Below, piece by piece: positions 10,863 through 24,639 of a stretch of 64,000 nt of DNA. The notes beneath the pieces are model-generated. The model was not told the DNA's origin and did no database searches. It saw nothing but the letters and a program-made list of their open reading frames with translations. The stretch spans positions 67,113,675 through 67,177,674 of the forward strand of contig CP136065.1 in NCBI GenBank assembly GCA_032622095.1. Direction: 5' to 3'. Every line of letters begins with the position of its first letter. Within the stretch, counting starts at the first letter, position 1. This DNA is from Siphonodentalium dalli. Its lineage: Eukaryota; Mollusca; Scaphopoda; Gadilida; Siphonodentaliidae. Position numbers and translations under genes: made by a program.

Positions 10863-11102
10863 TTGTTCGTTAAAAGCTGTTTATGTACACTTTTTATTGC
10901 AACATTCTCTTCGCGCGTGAGGGAGAAATCATTAACGGTATACCGATTTGATCGTCAGTACATGCCTTCTGTAACGGTCTACTTCTGTAACACAGAAAAA
11001 TGTAATAGGAGATACCCGAATTGCTACAGGAAGCACAATATATACATTAGCACTAACAAAACATTGTCCATAACAGTGATATTTTGTTATTTTACCATTT
11101 AA
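10863..11102 (+). CDS. Candidate cysteine-motif exon, unknown
   Basis: This 79-residue frame contains SVTVYFCNTEKCNRR and ends in a hydrophobic run (LSITVIFCYF) before the stop. That is the order expected for the end of a GPI-anchored Ly6-like protein. The evidence is one short motif shared with the preceding candidate exon. No acceptor was pinned down. Confidence 0.2.
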   Translation: MFVKSCLCTLFIATFSSRVREKSLTVYRFDRQYMPSVTVYFCNTEKCNRRYPNCYRKHNIYISTNKTLSITVIFCYFTI

Positions 11103-12692
11103 CCGTTAGATATGTTAGTAAGCATGTTTTTTTGGGAAACATTTTTTGGTACACTTGAAGTACTTTTTTCTCTATAGCTATGTTATGTACAATACCGTTA
11201 CAGAAAATACAGGTTTCGTTATGGGATAGACTGGATTTATTCTTCAAAGTGGTATATTGTCAACATAATTTGTTCTATGTTTTGTTTAGCAAGTATAGTA
11301 TGTAATTTCAACGTGGACGGAATGTTAGCACTGTGTGTTATATCCTAAATATCACATGTCCATCAAAATGTGTGGTTGTTACATGAAATACACATTGCGT
11401 TACACGAAACACACAATTCGTTACAGGAAAGACTCCAATGAGTTCCACTGAATATTAAACTAATTCAATGTCAATTTGTTTTGAAAAAAATAATTCATAA
11501 CCGATTATAATACCCAAGTTTAGTGTATGTTTAGGCCAGTTATGAAGGAAACATTAAATCGAAAGCAGTTTAAGCATATATAATGGACTTTTGTGTTACA
11601 GCGGAGACCACTATGTGTTGTCATTGTTTGAATAAACGTTTGTATGAACAATGTTTTCAAATCGAAACTTGTTGTTCCTTACTCCATCCAAATGGGTAAT
11701 GCTGTATGGTTGGTAATACGTTAGGTATGCTACCCCTGGCATTATATAAGTACTATATATATGTATGTTATTGTGTTCGTTACATAAGATACACGTTATA
11801 TTACGGGAAAGACCGGTATACTCACAATATATGTGATAATGTTGTGATCCAAATGGACCAAATTCGGCGCCAAAACTACAAATGATTGTCCTTTCTATAC
11901 AGTCCGGGTCGCATTTTGGTGGACGGTTCCTCTCACGTTCCTAATACTTACCTGTATGTTTATAAAATGTCCACCCGTTCGAATGGTTATATATAGCCAT
12001 GTATGGTAATTATTTATTATAGAAAATACACACTGTATAGCAAAATCTGTACCTGTACTATTATTAAGCCCGGTTCTTTTATTTAGATTTGTTAAATTAT
12101 CTGTACCCTGTACCATTATTCAACCGGGTATGTTTATTTGGCAAGCGAGAGCAATGTTCTAATGGAAATTTCGACAATAAAAGCTATTGTGTTGGGAGAT
12201 ATGTAAAACATTATCACACGAAAGCCACAATAAGTGTTTGCCTGTATCGTTCCTTGGTATATGCACAACTATGTTTGAGTTAAACGTTCCATTTTCACTG
12301 AAGACATATATGTTATCATAATAGTGCACATACATGTATGATCGTGAACTTTATCTCACACGTTAGTCTCGTATATGTGCTCGTTACAGAAAAATACTAC
12401 ATGTGTAACACGAAGGACATAGCTTTTCGCGAGACATATATGCAATTATGACAATTCCGTCCATTATTTCACAAGCTAAGAATAATACTTGAATTAAGAC
12501 TCATGATGGCGGGTGTTAGCGCACATGCATGGTTCCGATATGTGTGTTCATGTGAAGCATTTTAATTTGTATGCATAGCCAATTGAATAGTTGTTACAGG
12601 AGAGATCATTATGTACTATCGCCGAAAAACAGTCGTTTGTGTGAATATTATTTTCATTCCAAGTCACACTTGTATAATATTATTTAATATAG
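11103..12692. other. No gene; scattered degenerate GTTACA-type repeats
   Basis: Words such as 'cgttacacgaaacacac' and 'cgttacaggaaagactc' recur near 11395-11430, with weaker forms at 11780, 11800 and 12595. A roughly 55-bp near-duplicate lies at 12048-12090 and 12103-12145 (TACTATTATTAAGCCCGG against TACCATTATTCAACCGGG). No coding frame is convincing before 12693. Confidence 0.4.
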
Positions 12693-14079
12693 ATATGTGC
12701 CACTTAATATGTTCGCATATGACCACCTCGAAGTGTTCAGCGATGGTCCCACGACCCAATACCGCCAAAAAGCTAACTTTCGTTTTCTGTCTACTGAACC
12801 TTATACACTCGGCTTTCGTAAGGTCACGTGGAACTTCTTTGGGTCTGGGCATGGTAAGGGGACGCCAGACGCCGTCGGAGGGTCCATAAAACGCAAAGCT
12901 GACAACGTCGTCAAATACAGACATGATATATTATCTGCGGTGGCGTTCGTTCATCATGTGAAAGACGGAAATACAGCGACAAAGTTGATATCTGGTGATG
13001 ATATAAAAGGACAGCAACTACTAGAAAACTTAAAACTGAAAACAGTACCCGGGACAATGAAACTTCACCAAATAGTTTCGTCCAGTAAATGCTCAATTTC
13101 CTTCAGAGATGTTAGCTGTTCGTGCAGCATTAGTTCCGGTGTTTGCCCAGGTCATAACTTTCAAACGTTCAACTTTGACTCAGTTAGACACGATAAGTCA
13201 CCTGCTGCGAAGGATGATTTAAACACTCGTTCGGGTGGTAGGAAGGCTAACCGTCGTGGCGGTGGTAGTGGTTGCAAGGTTAAACGGGTAGAGACAGAAG
13301 TAACGACAGAAGTTGATACTAGTGTGAATGGTGAACATGTGCCTGAGTGTGCTTTGAATGATAAGTTGGTTGGGAAGAAACGTGCTCGTCGTGTCAGGGG
13401 TGGACGTGCTAAGAAGGGAAAACAGGGTGCGAGTTCAGTTGGAGACAATACACAAGACGAGTCAATTAGTTGTGAATTGGATCACGTGTCGGGTGAGCAT
13501 GGTCTGGGCGTAAGTGGTAAGTCGGTTGATATGAACGGTGGTGGACGTGTCGTGGTAGAGAGAGAGAGAGAGAGAGAGAGTAAGACGGCTACACAGGGGA
13601 ATAACGGTAGGAAACGTAAGCGCCGAGTGACTCAACGTGCAGCGAAGAAGGTACGGGTTGATAGTGCGCCAGAGGGCGATGTGACTGTGCCAGAAAGCGG
13701 ACAGGTGGGTGTAAATGATGCACTGGTGGATCCCGCTCTTAGTGGGATAGAGGTTGGTGTGGTCGAGAGTGGCCAGGTAAGGGAGGTAGAAGGAATGGAA
13801 CAGAGTTCGGTTGATAGTGCGCCAGTGGGCGATGTGACTGTGCCAGAAAGCGAACAGGTGGGTCTAAATGATGAACGGGTGGATCCCACCCTTAGTGGGA
13901 TAGAGGTTGGTGTGGTCGAGAGTGGCCAGGTAAGGGAGGCAGAAGGAATGGAACATAGTTCGGTTGATAGTGCGCCAGAGGGCGATGTGACTGTGCCAGA
14001 AAGCGGACAGGTGGGTGTAAATGATGAACGGGTTGATTCAACTCTTAGTGGGATAGAGGTTGGTGTGGTCGAGAGTTAG
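12693..14079 (+). CDS. DDE-transposase-like protein, 3' terminal exon with repetitive tail
   Basis: An acceptor-like TTTAATATAG precedes a frame open to TAG at 14079. The first part carries SDGPTTQYRQKANF and HGKGTPDAVGG...KRKAD, then PGTMKLHQIV and a cysteine cluster (FRDVSCSCSISSGVC). This block matches a large family of invertebrate proteins that appear to be RNase-H-fold, DDE-type transposase derivatives; the aspartate in SDG is probably catalytic. In the family I recall FFEASHGKG; here it reads FFGSGHGKG, so the putative glutamate is glycine. The second half is unlike the family. It is polar and basic, has two nuclear-signal-like clusters (GKKRARRVRGGRAKKGK and GRKRKRRVTQRAAKK), an Arg-Glu run from a GA microsatellite, and 51-residue repeats. 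Earlier exons were not found. It may be domesticated or simply decaying, and no frameshift is visible over 1.4 kb. Confidence 0.65.
13559..13581 (+). repeat. (GA)n microsatellite inside coding sequence
   Basis: This GA run is in frame and encodes RERERERE within the DDE-like exon. It keeps the frame open. Confidence 0.9.
13657..14079 (+). repeat. 153-bp tandem repeat, 2.8 copies, encoding 51 residues each
   Basis: Copies start at 13657, 13810 and 13963 with the word GTTGATAGTGCGCC, exactly 153 bp apart. The third copy stops after 39 codons at the stop codon. Each unit encodes VDSAPEGDVTVPESGQVG, then a linker ending SGIEVGVVESGQV. The copies differ at only a few bases and keep the frame, which points to recent duplication. 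Confidence 0.95.
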
Positions 14080-15605
<1,526 letters not shown>

Positions 15606-16019
15606 AATCATTTATTAACGTGACATGTGCAATACATAAATAATCAATATAATTATATATGTTTAAATTACAGTTAGCACCACGCCAAAGGGCCTATATG
15701 TCACGCTTAATCGTATAAGTATGTACATGGTTCGATCCAACACCGAACATTGGAACTCAGGTCGCGGACTACTACAGACAAGAGCTGGAGAGCCTGCTAA
15801 GGGTGTTCCGGGGATGTTCCGTCCAACTTTCGAGATTGTTACATGTTGTTTTCTGATTTCTGGGTATCTGGTGGCTCTCCCGGGGGAGGGGTGGGTTGTG
15901 GGTAATTTTTAGGTTTGGGGAAATGAATGCACCAAGAGTGAATCTGGGGCATCCTGATGCCTATATGGGTGAATAACTGATTAAACGCAACACTAACTGT
16001 CAGAATGCAGCAGGACAGT

Positions 16020-16293
16020 CTCGTCCCGCCCCCGACAAGATGGCACGGGGGGGGGGGGGGGGCGTCTGCCCCGCTGCTCCGGTGGCCTTGCTGGCAGACA
16101 TTGCAAAGAGGTAAGGAATGGGGGGTGTCCACTTTGGAAACTCAGAAATTATGTAGTTCCATTTGCACCCCCCCCCCTTGGGCCTAGTTTTCCAACTGAA
16201 TATTCCCAAAATTCCACCTGCTCACAGGTCTGAAATTTCCAAAATTTTAAAATTTTGGCAAAATTGGAGGGGGTGACACCCCATGTAGCAACG
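16020..16293. mobile_element. Fragment related to the hAT-like MITE family
   Basis: The segment includes a 16-base G run (16047-16062), GGGGGGTGTCCACTTTGG, TAGTTCCATTTGCACCCCCC and an end reading GCAACGTTCCTG. The same words occur in the element at 51992-53153 (TTCCATTTGCACCCCCC) and in the one at 60437-61014 (TCACGTTCCTG end). No intact terminal repeat pair is visible here. Confidence 0.5.
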
Positions 16294-16714
16294 TTCCTGT
16301 GTCGTAAGGGCCATGTATAGGTTGTACAGCGTAAATGTTTGTATGTCCACCTAAAACTCGATTTATATATAAAATATATCGGGTCTACCAAATACTGCTT
16401 TTATATATACAAATATACGATGTCTACTTAATGATCACAACATATAATGATAACAATTAGGCAGACCTGAGAATTTGTATATTTCATATTACTTGAGGAA
16501 TCAGAACTTCCCATTGATCATAGCTTAGTGGTCACATTTAGAACAAAACTAGAGAAAGAGTGTTTAAAATTCAGCAGTTTTAAACTTTTTTGTATATGTC
16601 TGCCTAATGATGGTATTAGGGTCATGTCTGCCTAACACATGCGCCATTGTTTGGAAAATAACATCTTTGGCTTCGTTCCTCATTTACATTTTATTATTTT
16701 CTATTACAACATAT

Positions 16715-16850
16715 GCTAACCATAGGGGCTCACATGCGTTATTATATGTATATAGTAAATATTATTAGACTAACAATATATATTATATACATATAATAAC
16801 ATATAATAAACATATAATAACATATGTGAGCCCATGTGACGCTAACCTCT
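16715..16850. repeat. Small inverted repeat, MITE-like
   Basis: Bases around 16715-16752 (GCTAACCATAGGGGCTCACA) pair with the complement of 16815-16850 (TGTGAGCCCATGTGACGCTA). The middle is a TATA-rich stem with internal repeats of CATATAATAA. Both arms end in GGTTAGC/GCTAACC. Confidence 0.55.
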
Positions 16851-19011
16851 GGGTATTCGCCGCCCAATATTATAGATACGGAGTAACTGTCTTTCCAGCA
16901 ACAAAAACACCTGAAAATCATACAACAGTGTTAAATCAAGAAGGAATAGTTTAAAAAAACAAATGCTGCTTGCTCATTACCTGGTTATAAATGTATAATA
17001 ATGATGTTTGTCATTTTACAATAGAACAATATATCTACAAAGCACCTGTCCTGAAACAAACTGTATTTACTGTAACGCGTGGGGTTGAAATATTGTAAAT
17101 ATTCCGTAAATAGTCTGACATATACGTCTTGAATTTAATAGAATAGTTTGGTGAAGTTCGATAAAAGCTACACTATATAGATAAATGTCATATTTTCGTT
17201 TACGTCGATTGGATGTAACATTTCTCTGCAAATTGCCCATGCTGTAACAATATGTGTATATTATGTAACAACATTGTCCCTCCCATAACGCAAAATGTTT
17301 TTGTAGTTTACCGACAAGTCACCATGAATATCCAAATGGGTCTTTTGGATTTGTCCATGTTCTCACCAAACCGGATTCAAAGTGGTATAGCAATCCCGAA
17401 TATTATGCGGTAATCGCACACTAAGAAGTTTGTCAATGTTGTGAACACGTCATATTCCGTGAAAAGTGTTATTTAAGTGCACAATTTGCACAAAGAAATA
17501 TAATTTGCCCCAAAAATCTTTATTCTGTGTCTTAAATGTCCCCCAGTGCATCATATTCACACATAATTTTTATATAAATTCAATTTTGTAACATGGCAGT
17601 CATGTCAAGAATGTATGTTACAGAAAATACATTGTATTCGTACATATCGCGGACAGGACCCCATACAAAAAATACAAGAGGTGTTTAATCTTGCATTTTA
17701 GCATTTTTGTATTACACAATGTTTGTTTGTTTCAGATAGAAAATAAAAAACTATGTTTTCCAACTTTTGTTTGTCAATTTTTAGTCAGCTGAAATTGACA
17801 CTTTTTTTGATAATGACTCATATACACAGTACATGCACTCTGTGCAAATGTAGTTTCACACATGTATACATATATGTACTCACAAGCCCATAAATATGAT
17901 AATATGATATCAAAATTTGCAAATTGTGCTGCAGGGATTATGAAAACATAACATATACATGTTGCAAGCCCGTAACCACATGTACGGAAGCATTAAAGCT
18001 ATATATGGAGTTCTAAACCAATTTATGAAACAATTGGTACAATACACTCAGAATCTTTATTTTCATATACAAAAAGAAAGGCTATGGACAAGAGTTGCAA
18101 TTTAAAGGCCCTGTCCAGTCTGATAAAACATCCACATAATATTAATACGACAACTTCCATTACTATATTACTATTACTATATGAATAGATATCAGGTTAC
18201 ACGTAACTAGTTTTTGAACATTGATGCTGCAAATGGGGGCTAACATAGGTAGGCCTATATGGTATACACCTTAAATGTTAGTATTCCACACTAGGTAAGT
18301 ATAGACTGTCGTTGCCAGGCGTCCGTAATTCCATGATTGTATATCAAAGCAGACATAGCTATATATGTGCATGTCCTATATAAGCACAAAATTGAACCAC
18401 ACACATTACATATGAGTATGTAGACATACATTAAACTATTCATGGAGAGTGAATAACTCACAAGAATCAAAACAAAAGCACAAAGTCTCTGCACCATGAT
18501 TTGTACATCTAACCGAGAATGCGTTGGTGCAGGTGCACATACAGCATATGCCCTGAACTCCATTTAGAATTCATCAACTCCTTTACTCTATTAGGGATAA
18601 ATTTTAGTACCATTTTAATAATAGTTTAGATAACTATGCCTCAAAGCTATCCGATATTAAGTCCCTGATTAAATCATGGGTCATAGGCTACTGACTCCTT
18701 CTTTAGAATCACGGTAATAACTTCTCTTATAATGCCAAACATAACCCACCAATTTCAGTATCTCCCTAACCCGAAGCAGGGGGCCTGAAAATGATCGATG
18801 TCGAAGCTTTCAACTCAACTATGAAAATAACGTGGATCCGCCGAATTATACTGAAACGGCCGAAATGGCACCACCTTGTGGATTTGTCAGTAGAGGAAGA
18901 TCACTATTTCTCTCATATGGCGGCCAATACTTAAGCTCATATTATTCCCGCATCCATAATCAAATCTGGAGAGATGTCTTTATCGCCTGATCTGAGCTAT
19001 TGATTGACATT
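16851..19011. other. AT-rich stretch without recognisable genes
   Basis: Both strands have only short frames. Some lie on odd AT-rich repeats, and none has a domain motif or convincing splice borders. Confidence 0.5.
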
Positions 19012-19015
19012 TTAA

Positions 19016-22000
19016 AGGTACTCAATCCGATTCGACTGTCCCCATATCATCAGATTCCAACAACAACAACATTTTAATTTTTTTTATCAGAATTGATTAA
19101 TTGCCCAAAAATAATGCTAACCACAGTCAACTATAGTACAAAATGCCCCAAACCTGTTATTTATCAACGTTTTGTTCAACGAAATTTTGCCGGTTGTCAA
19201 ATATCTGACACAAAAAACCACTGGGGTGCTATTCACCAAGCGAGACTATTTTATAAACCAGGTAGTTTATTCGGTAGTGGCTGAACGCAAAGGTATCTTT
19301 GCTTTAGCGACAACGACACACGCTGTCGATGATGTGATTGATCCAATCTATCAGATTTGTCACCTGTCAATTGACGCCATATCACGACTAATTCGTGAAC
19401 ACTCACCGGCCACAATCGGCATGTATAACGGTATCATTTTTGGGTATAATTGTGTGGAGACTTATGCTTGCGATTATATATCAACAGAATGAGTGTCAAT
19501 GATATTAATGAGGTTTTTTAATAAGCACAGTGTGGAAATGAAGAGCCAAGAAGATAACGTCTCAGAAGAATTTTGTTTGTGTTTTGGTTCTGTTTGGATA
19601 TTTCCCTGCTATTTCCAAAGTCATTTCTTTCCATGCATCATTTTTCCGGCGCTGATGAATGGTGCCGGTTTCTTTGTTCTTTAATATTTTGATTCTTCTC
19701 TCCACAAATCCCAAAAAAGTTTTACGCTCGTCGGCAGTGGTGGGGGTGGGGGGGGGGGGTCTGGAAAAATTGCACATATAGGGCCCAAAAGGTTTTTTCC
19801 GACCCCGAGGAACCCACCACCCCATTTGTGCAAATTTGTTCCTCCAAATGTTGGGGACCCACCTCCTTTCTCATGTTTTTATCAAAATTTCAGAGTTTTT
19901 TAGCCGTTCTTCAATAACTGTGTTAACTGCCTTTCAATCCCATTCCACTATCCTTTTCTGGTGCAAACTGTGTAAAATTAAGACTCAAGCAATAACATGC
20001 TTAATCGGTAAAGCACAGGTCAGAACAAAACGAAAAATAAACTGTATTTCCAGGGGTTTCCTGGTGTTTCCAGTATCTAACAACAATAATACAACATTCA
20101 CAAATTGCCCTAGACTGCATTATAGCCTTAATATATCGAGCGTGTTTTGTCTGACAGAGAACACTGGCCAGTGTAAATAGTGGTAAACAGGTCAGGGGTT
20201 CTACAATTACTTGTGCATGACCAAATAACTCTTTAGTCTTATCCACCGGGGTGAGGTGAGGAGTGGAATTGTTTTGGTTAGGTATACACATAGATATATG
20301 GTTATTATACCCCCCCCCCCCCGATATTAGTCGGCAGGCATATAGTTGACGTCTCGAGCCGTGCATCCGTCCGTACAAACATTTTGCATTATAACTCAAG
20401 AGTCGGTTGTCATATTTTGATGCTCTATGGCATGGTGACGGGCCAGAAATGGGGAACGAATATGCATAATTATTATAACGGGTTGTGAGCACCAATGCCT
20501 ACCAGAGTTATCCATGGGCACTGTTTATGAAATTCACTCCGTACAAAGTTTTTGCAATACATGTATAAGTTGAAGTGTCGGTTGTCGAATTTTGAAGTGG
20601 TTTGGTATGGTGACGGACCTGAATGATAGGGGAAGGATGTATGCAGATATTACTGCATATTACAGGTTTCGCCTGTCGATGCATACCAGAGCTACCACCT
20701 GGTTCCATCCGTAAACACATTTTGCATTATTATAACTCAACCATGTGTATGTATATTTGTGCACTAGAGTCTGCAGTATAGTCTCAGTCAGATTTTATTC
20801 TTGATTTTAGTTTGAACTTTGAAGACATTGAAGAATGTCATTTCTCAAAGCATCTGAATGCATCACATTATTTCAGTTCATCTATTTGTAAGCGATAACA
20901 GTATACAATTAGTATTTTAGTTTAGTCTTGTTGAACAGTATTTAAGCGTCAAGATAAAGTTCGGAAATTCAATGAGAATAGCGTCACCTTCAGTTGGGAT
21001 TGTCTGAACAGTAAACAGTAACGGTTATTCACCATAACCAATTCAGTTTTATTTGGATAAGTGTTGCAAATTAACATTACTTGCAATCATTCAAGATGAG
21101 AAATAACCGGAAGGAATGAATTTGATTGCATGCCAGAATAACAGTATTTCAGACATTAGAAATTTATGAGATACCCTTTTCAATTTCATGTTATGCAACA
21201 ATCAGGTTAATGATATCTAGTCATCATTGAGTATTCACCATGTAGTATTTGTGATTCATTTTTTTTTTTATTACTTTTATTCGGGTAATACAACTGGGTA
21301 ATATATTAATTTTGTTACTAAATATTTCTTCCGTTGATCAAATGTTTCCTGAACGCTATTACGGTGGTCCACTGTGAAGTGGGACGGGATCCTGTGAAAT
21401 AGTCACTCGAGCTGCCTATAACCATATACCGACAAACATGGTACTAACATGCTTACACACAACATTAGATGGCCAGTACTTGTAAATTGTTTGAAAAAAA
21501 AACCTATTTTGGAAAAAACAATTACAAACACGATTGTTTCGGCCTCTGGACCACCCACCCACCCCGGCCCTATATACAGAATCTTTTTTTGCAGACCTCC
21601 GCCCTGTCGTCGGTGGTAGATTTTTCCCCACGTCCATTTCTTCGGTTGCTCATTGTTGAAATTAACAAAACGTGTACTGTTACACGCAGCATGTTTATGT
21701 GACCGGTGGTCAATCTATGATTGACGCCAATCACCCTGATTGGATAATCCTATACCGCGCGGTGTCCACCGATAGCTTCGCATTGAGCGTCGCCTCGTAA
21801 AACTACCTGGACTATATTATAAACCAAGCCGGTGAATAGCACCCCTGGATTTTAAAGTTATCGATCTTCATCCGCTATCTGGTCAGATAAATTCTTCTCG
21901 TCGACAGTTTATTGGGCTACTTAGAATTAAAATAATAGATTTCAAACATCGATAACTGATCACTTTGAGCTTTGATGGGTGGGTTCCTCGACTCGAATAA

Positions 22001-22065
22001 AATATTTTTTACCCCCGAAGCTAAGGAAATAGTAATTTACGAACGTTAATTCGGATTGAGTACCT
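19016..22065. mobile_element. 3.05-kb element with TTAA target duplication
   Basis: TTAA lies at 19012-19015 and 22066-22069, each directly outside a 15-bp perfect inverted repeat AGGTACTCAATCCGA. Longer imperfect complementarity links about 19225-19390 with about 21700-21850 (GGGGTGCTATTCACC in both arms). TTAA targets are used by piggyBac- and Kolobok-type elements. No transposase is visible; the 106-residue frame at 19172-19492 shows no DDE motif and partly lies in an arm. G- and C-rich runs at 19741-19758 and 20310-20325 suggest further insertions inside. A relative of the right end lies at 47189-47405. Confidence 0.7.
20372..20735. repeat. Dispersed repeat, two degenerate tandem units
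   Basis: Two copies of about 180 bp start near CCGTCCGTACAAACATTTTG (20372) and near 20538 and share 'gtcggttgtc', 'tatggtgacgg' and 'taccagagyta'. A related start, CCGTCCGTACAAACATTTTG, is at 44502-44521, so this is a dispersed family. Confidence 0.55.
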
Positions 22066-22186
22066 TTAATCAATGGTTCGACGCTGAATCTACGGACTGG
22101 AAAGAATATGGAATCATTTTCGTTGACGGTCTTTTCCAGAATGATGGCACATTTCATACTAAAAATCCCCCCTTATCGATCTTTAA

Positions 22187-22386
22187 CTCATTCAGTGCCA
22201 AGTCCGATTTTTGTATCAACCCATATTTCCTTGATCATTTTTCAAATTTATTGATTAAAATAATGTGATACATTGATGGAAAGAGCTCTTTCCATCAATG
22301 TATCACATTATTATAATCAATAAATTTGAAAAAAATGATCAAGGAGATTTGGGTTGATACAAGAATCGGACTTGGCACTGAAAGGG
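22187..22386. mobile_element. 200-bp fully palindromic MITE with TTAA target duplication
   Basis: TTAA lies at 22183-22186 and 22387-22390. The element folds on itself over its whole length with few mismatches; the centre is AAGAGCTCTT at 22281-22290. The termini read CTCATTCAGTGCCAAGTCCG and, on the complement, CCCTTTCAGTGCCAAGTCCG. A CCCTTT terminus with TTAA resembles piggyBac-type MITEs, and the element at 42416-42863 has the same style of end. Confidence 0.85.
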
Positions 22387-22390
22387 TTAA

Positions 22391-24076
22391 TGTCCGAACA
22401 GATTTGATCACCAATCACCCCTTGATGGCACCAATTCTCCCATGTAATTACATATTAGTATTAACCAATGGGAAAGGAGGGTGTGATTTTTTACATCTGT
22501 CTAGTGTCGAGAAATAAGAAACCTGACATTTACTTGAAATAGAATCCAAATTAGGGGAGTTCAATATTCCGTGGGATACTTGCGTTCGGGCCCCATTCCT
22601 TTCCATGTCTGACTCTAAACTAAACTGGCATCAATTTCGTATAAATTGTAGAATTTTAGCCACCAATAAATTTCTTAAAATAGGCAATTTAAGGACAGAC
22701 GATCTCTATAACCGATGACAAACATTAGAAACGATATGCCCCATATTCTGTATTCCTACATGTTCTATCAGTCCTAGACAAGTTTTCCAAATGAGCAATA
22801 TCAAACAATTTCGTCATTCCTTTAACAAAAACTGCAATGACACTGGGAACCACGAGTAAGGGAACGAATAACACATCTTACAAATTATTTAATTTTGATT
22901 ATTAAAAAGTATATATACAGAACAAAATAAACAACTGTCTATGGATGCTTTAATTGCAGAGCTAACTTTAGCTATAATTGCGAAAAACACAATACTGCAG
23001 ACTTGAACAGAATATGTTCGATACCAAATGGCTTCTTATGAAAAGAGAACTTGAAAAGAAACCCGATAGAAGATACAACACTTTAAAAGCCGATCGAATA
23101 TCCCAATATCATACTGGTACAATAGAAAGTTGAAATATCGGGAATCATTGATTGATTGTTCGTAAATTACGAAATATTTTGTGGCAATGAATTACTTTCA
23201 CACTAGTACAAAGGGTAACAACTCTATTAACATAGGTCTCCCCCTGGCATCGAGGCTGTATCATCCCACCATGCCACCCATGCAAATATGGAACAATAAA
23301 TATCTAACAGTGCTAACATATCTTTTTGACATAACCTGACTGCTCGCAGCGTTATGTAGTGGATCGTGCCCAAAATTCCATATTATTTGAGATAAACATG
23401 TTATACGTCCACACCAGGTGCGAACGAAGATTGTGAGATTGTTTTCCGTCCCTTCCTTTGAAATGAAATATATGATGCTAAGTTATGTGTATGATATTCC
23501 GTGTATGTTTTGTTATTCAATAAAAACAAAACAAACACATTTCTCGTATACTGCTTTGGTGGGTGTATCACAAGAGATCTATCTTCTCTGTAATGAAAAT
23601 ATCTTACTGAAGCGATGCATTCGCTTCATTTGTTTACTCTGCTCGCATATTCTAGCCGGTTATTACGTATCATCTGAATTGTACATTTGTCCCATTATAT
23701 ACGTTGGCATTAAATACCAAAAAATGCATTTGTGTTGAGCCTTGTTCAGTGTACTGGCAATTTTGTTCACAGGGACCGACGCATACAATTGTTTACATTT
23801 GAACCGACCACCACACCTGTTTTATGTTGTTCCATAAGAGTACATGTGATAACTATCCTTCAATTTCGATGTAATGCTAGCAATGATTCAATGATTGTTT
23901 AGTTAAAGTGAACCAGAGGTCGGTCTGTCTATATATGTCCTTTCTATATATCATGCGATGTATGAATTATGAGAAATAAGTATATTGTATTGTAATGAAT
24001 GTAATTACATTGAAATTTAGCACATTTGTGTTACGCGCCTAGCTGCTGAGCTTATACCTAAGATTAGTTTGTTGTA
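22391..24076. other. No gene seen
   Basis: The region is AT-rich. The longest frame (23418-23738) is rich in Tyr, Cys and Ile codons, has no motif, and lacks start or splice context. Confidence 0.5.
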
Positions 24077-24539
24077 TATGTGACCCGCCATATCAAATCC
24101 AGTCGTAAGTCGGGATTTTTTTTACCGTGTGCCAATGCATTCTCTCATATATGCGAGTCGACCATAGGTCGCCTCGCATATATAAGAGAATTTTGGCCTA
24201 ACAATTTTTTATCATTTTTTTTAAATAAATGTTTCTTACAATTTTTAGGACATAAAATAAAAAACATCCATGACCCTGCAGGGAGCCCCACACATATATA
24301 GAAGCATATAGAAGAGTGTCGTCTGCTCATGTTTGTCTGGGGCTCTGTGTGGGTGAAATTATAAAATTGTTAAAGAATACAAGAAAAAATTATTAAAATT
24401 GTAAAAAATTGTTAGGCCAATGCATTCTCTTATATATGCGAGGCGACCTATGGTCGACTCGCATATATAAGAGAATGCATTGGCACAGGGTAAACAAATC
24501 CCGACTTACGACTGGATTTGATATGGCGGGTCACATATA
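24077..24539. mobile_element. MITE with outer TIRs and two internal hairpins
   Basis: The outer arms (about 40 bp, TATGTGACCCGCCATATCAA from each end) are near-perfect inverted repeats. Inside each arm lies a hairpin of about 70 bp built from GCCAATGCATTCTCTTATAT and its complement around a GTCGACC/GGTCGCC core (24137-24206 and 24417-24485). The spacer is AT-rich. The hairpin pair is shared with the element at 42416-42863, whose outer ends are different. Confidence 0.8.
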
Positions 24540-24639
24540 TTTGTTTTATACGTAATATCCGTTACTACGGAGTAAGCAATGATGATCCATTTTGGTAGTA
24601 ATCATACGACAGCGAGCGACAACTGTACAAAAAACTGGC

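Noticed and set aside
13161-13889. Minus-strand frames opposite the DDE-like exon
   Set aside because: They are shadows of the repeated plus-strand coding sequence with low-complexity Ser/Thr/Pro composition.
19172-19492. 106-residue frame as a possible transposase of the TTAA element
   Set aside because: It lacks DDE-like spacing and overlaps an inverted-repeat arm, so it is probably chance.
23418-23738. 106-residue plus-strand frame
   Set aside because: It has no domain pattern, no start or splice context, and AT-driven composition.
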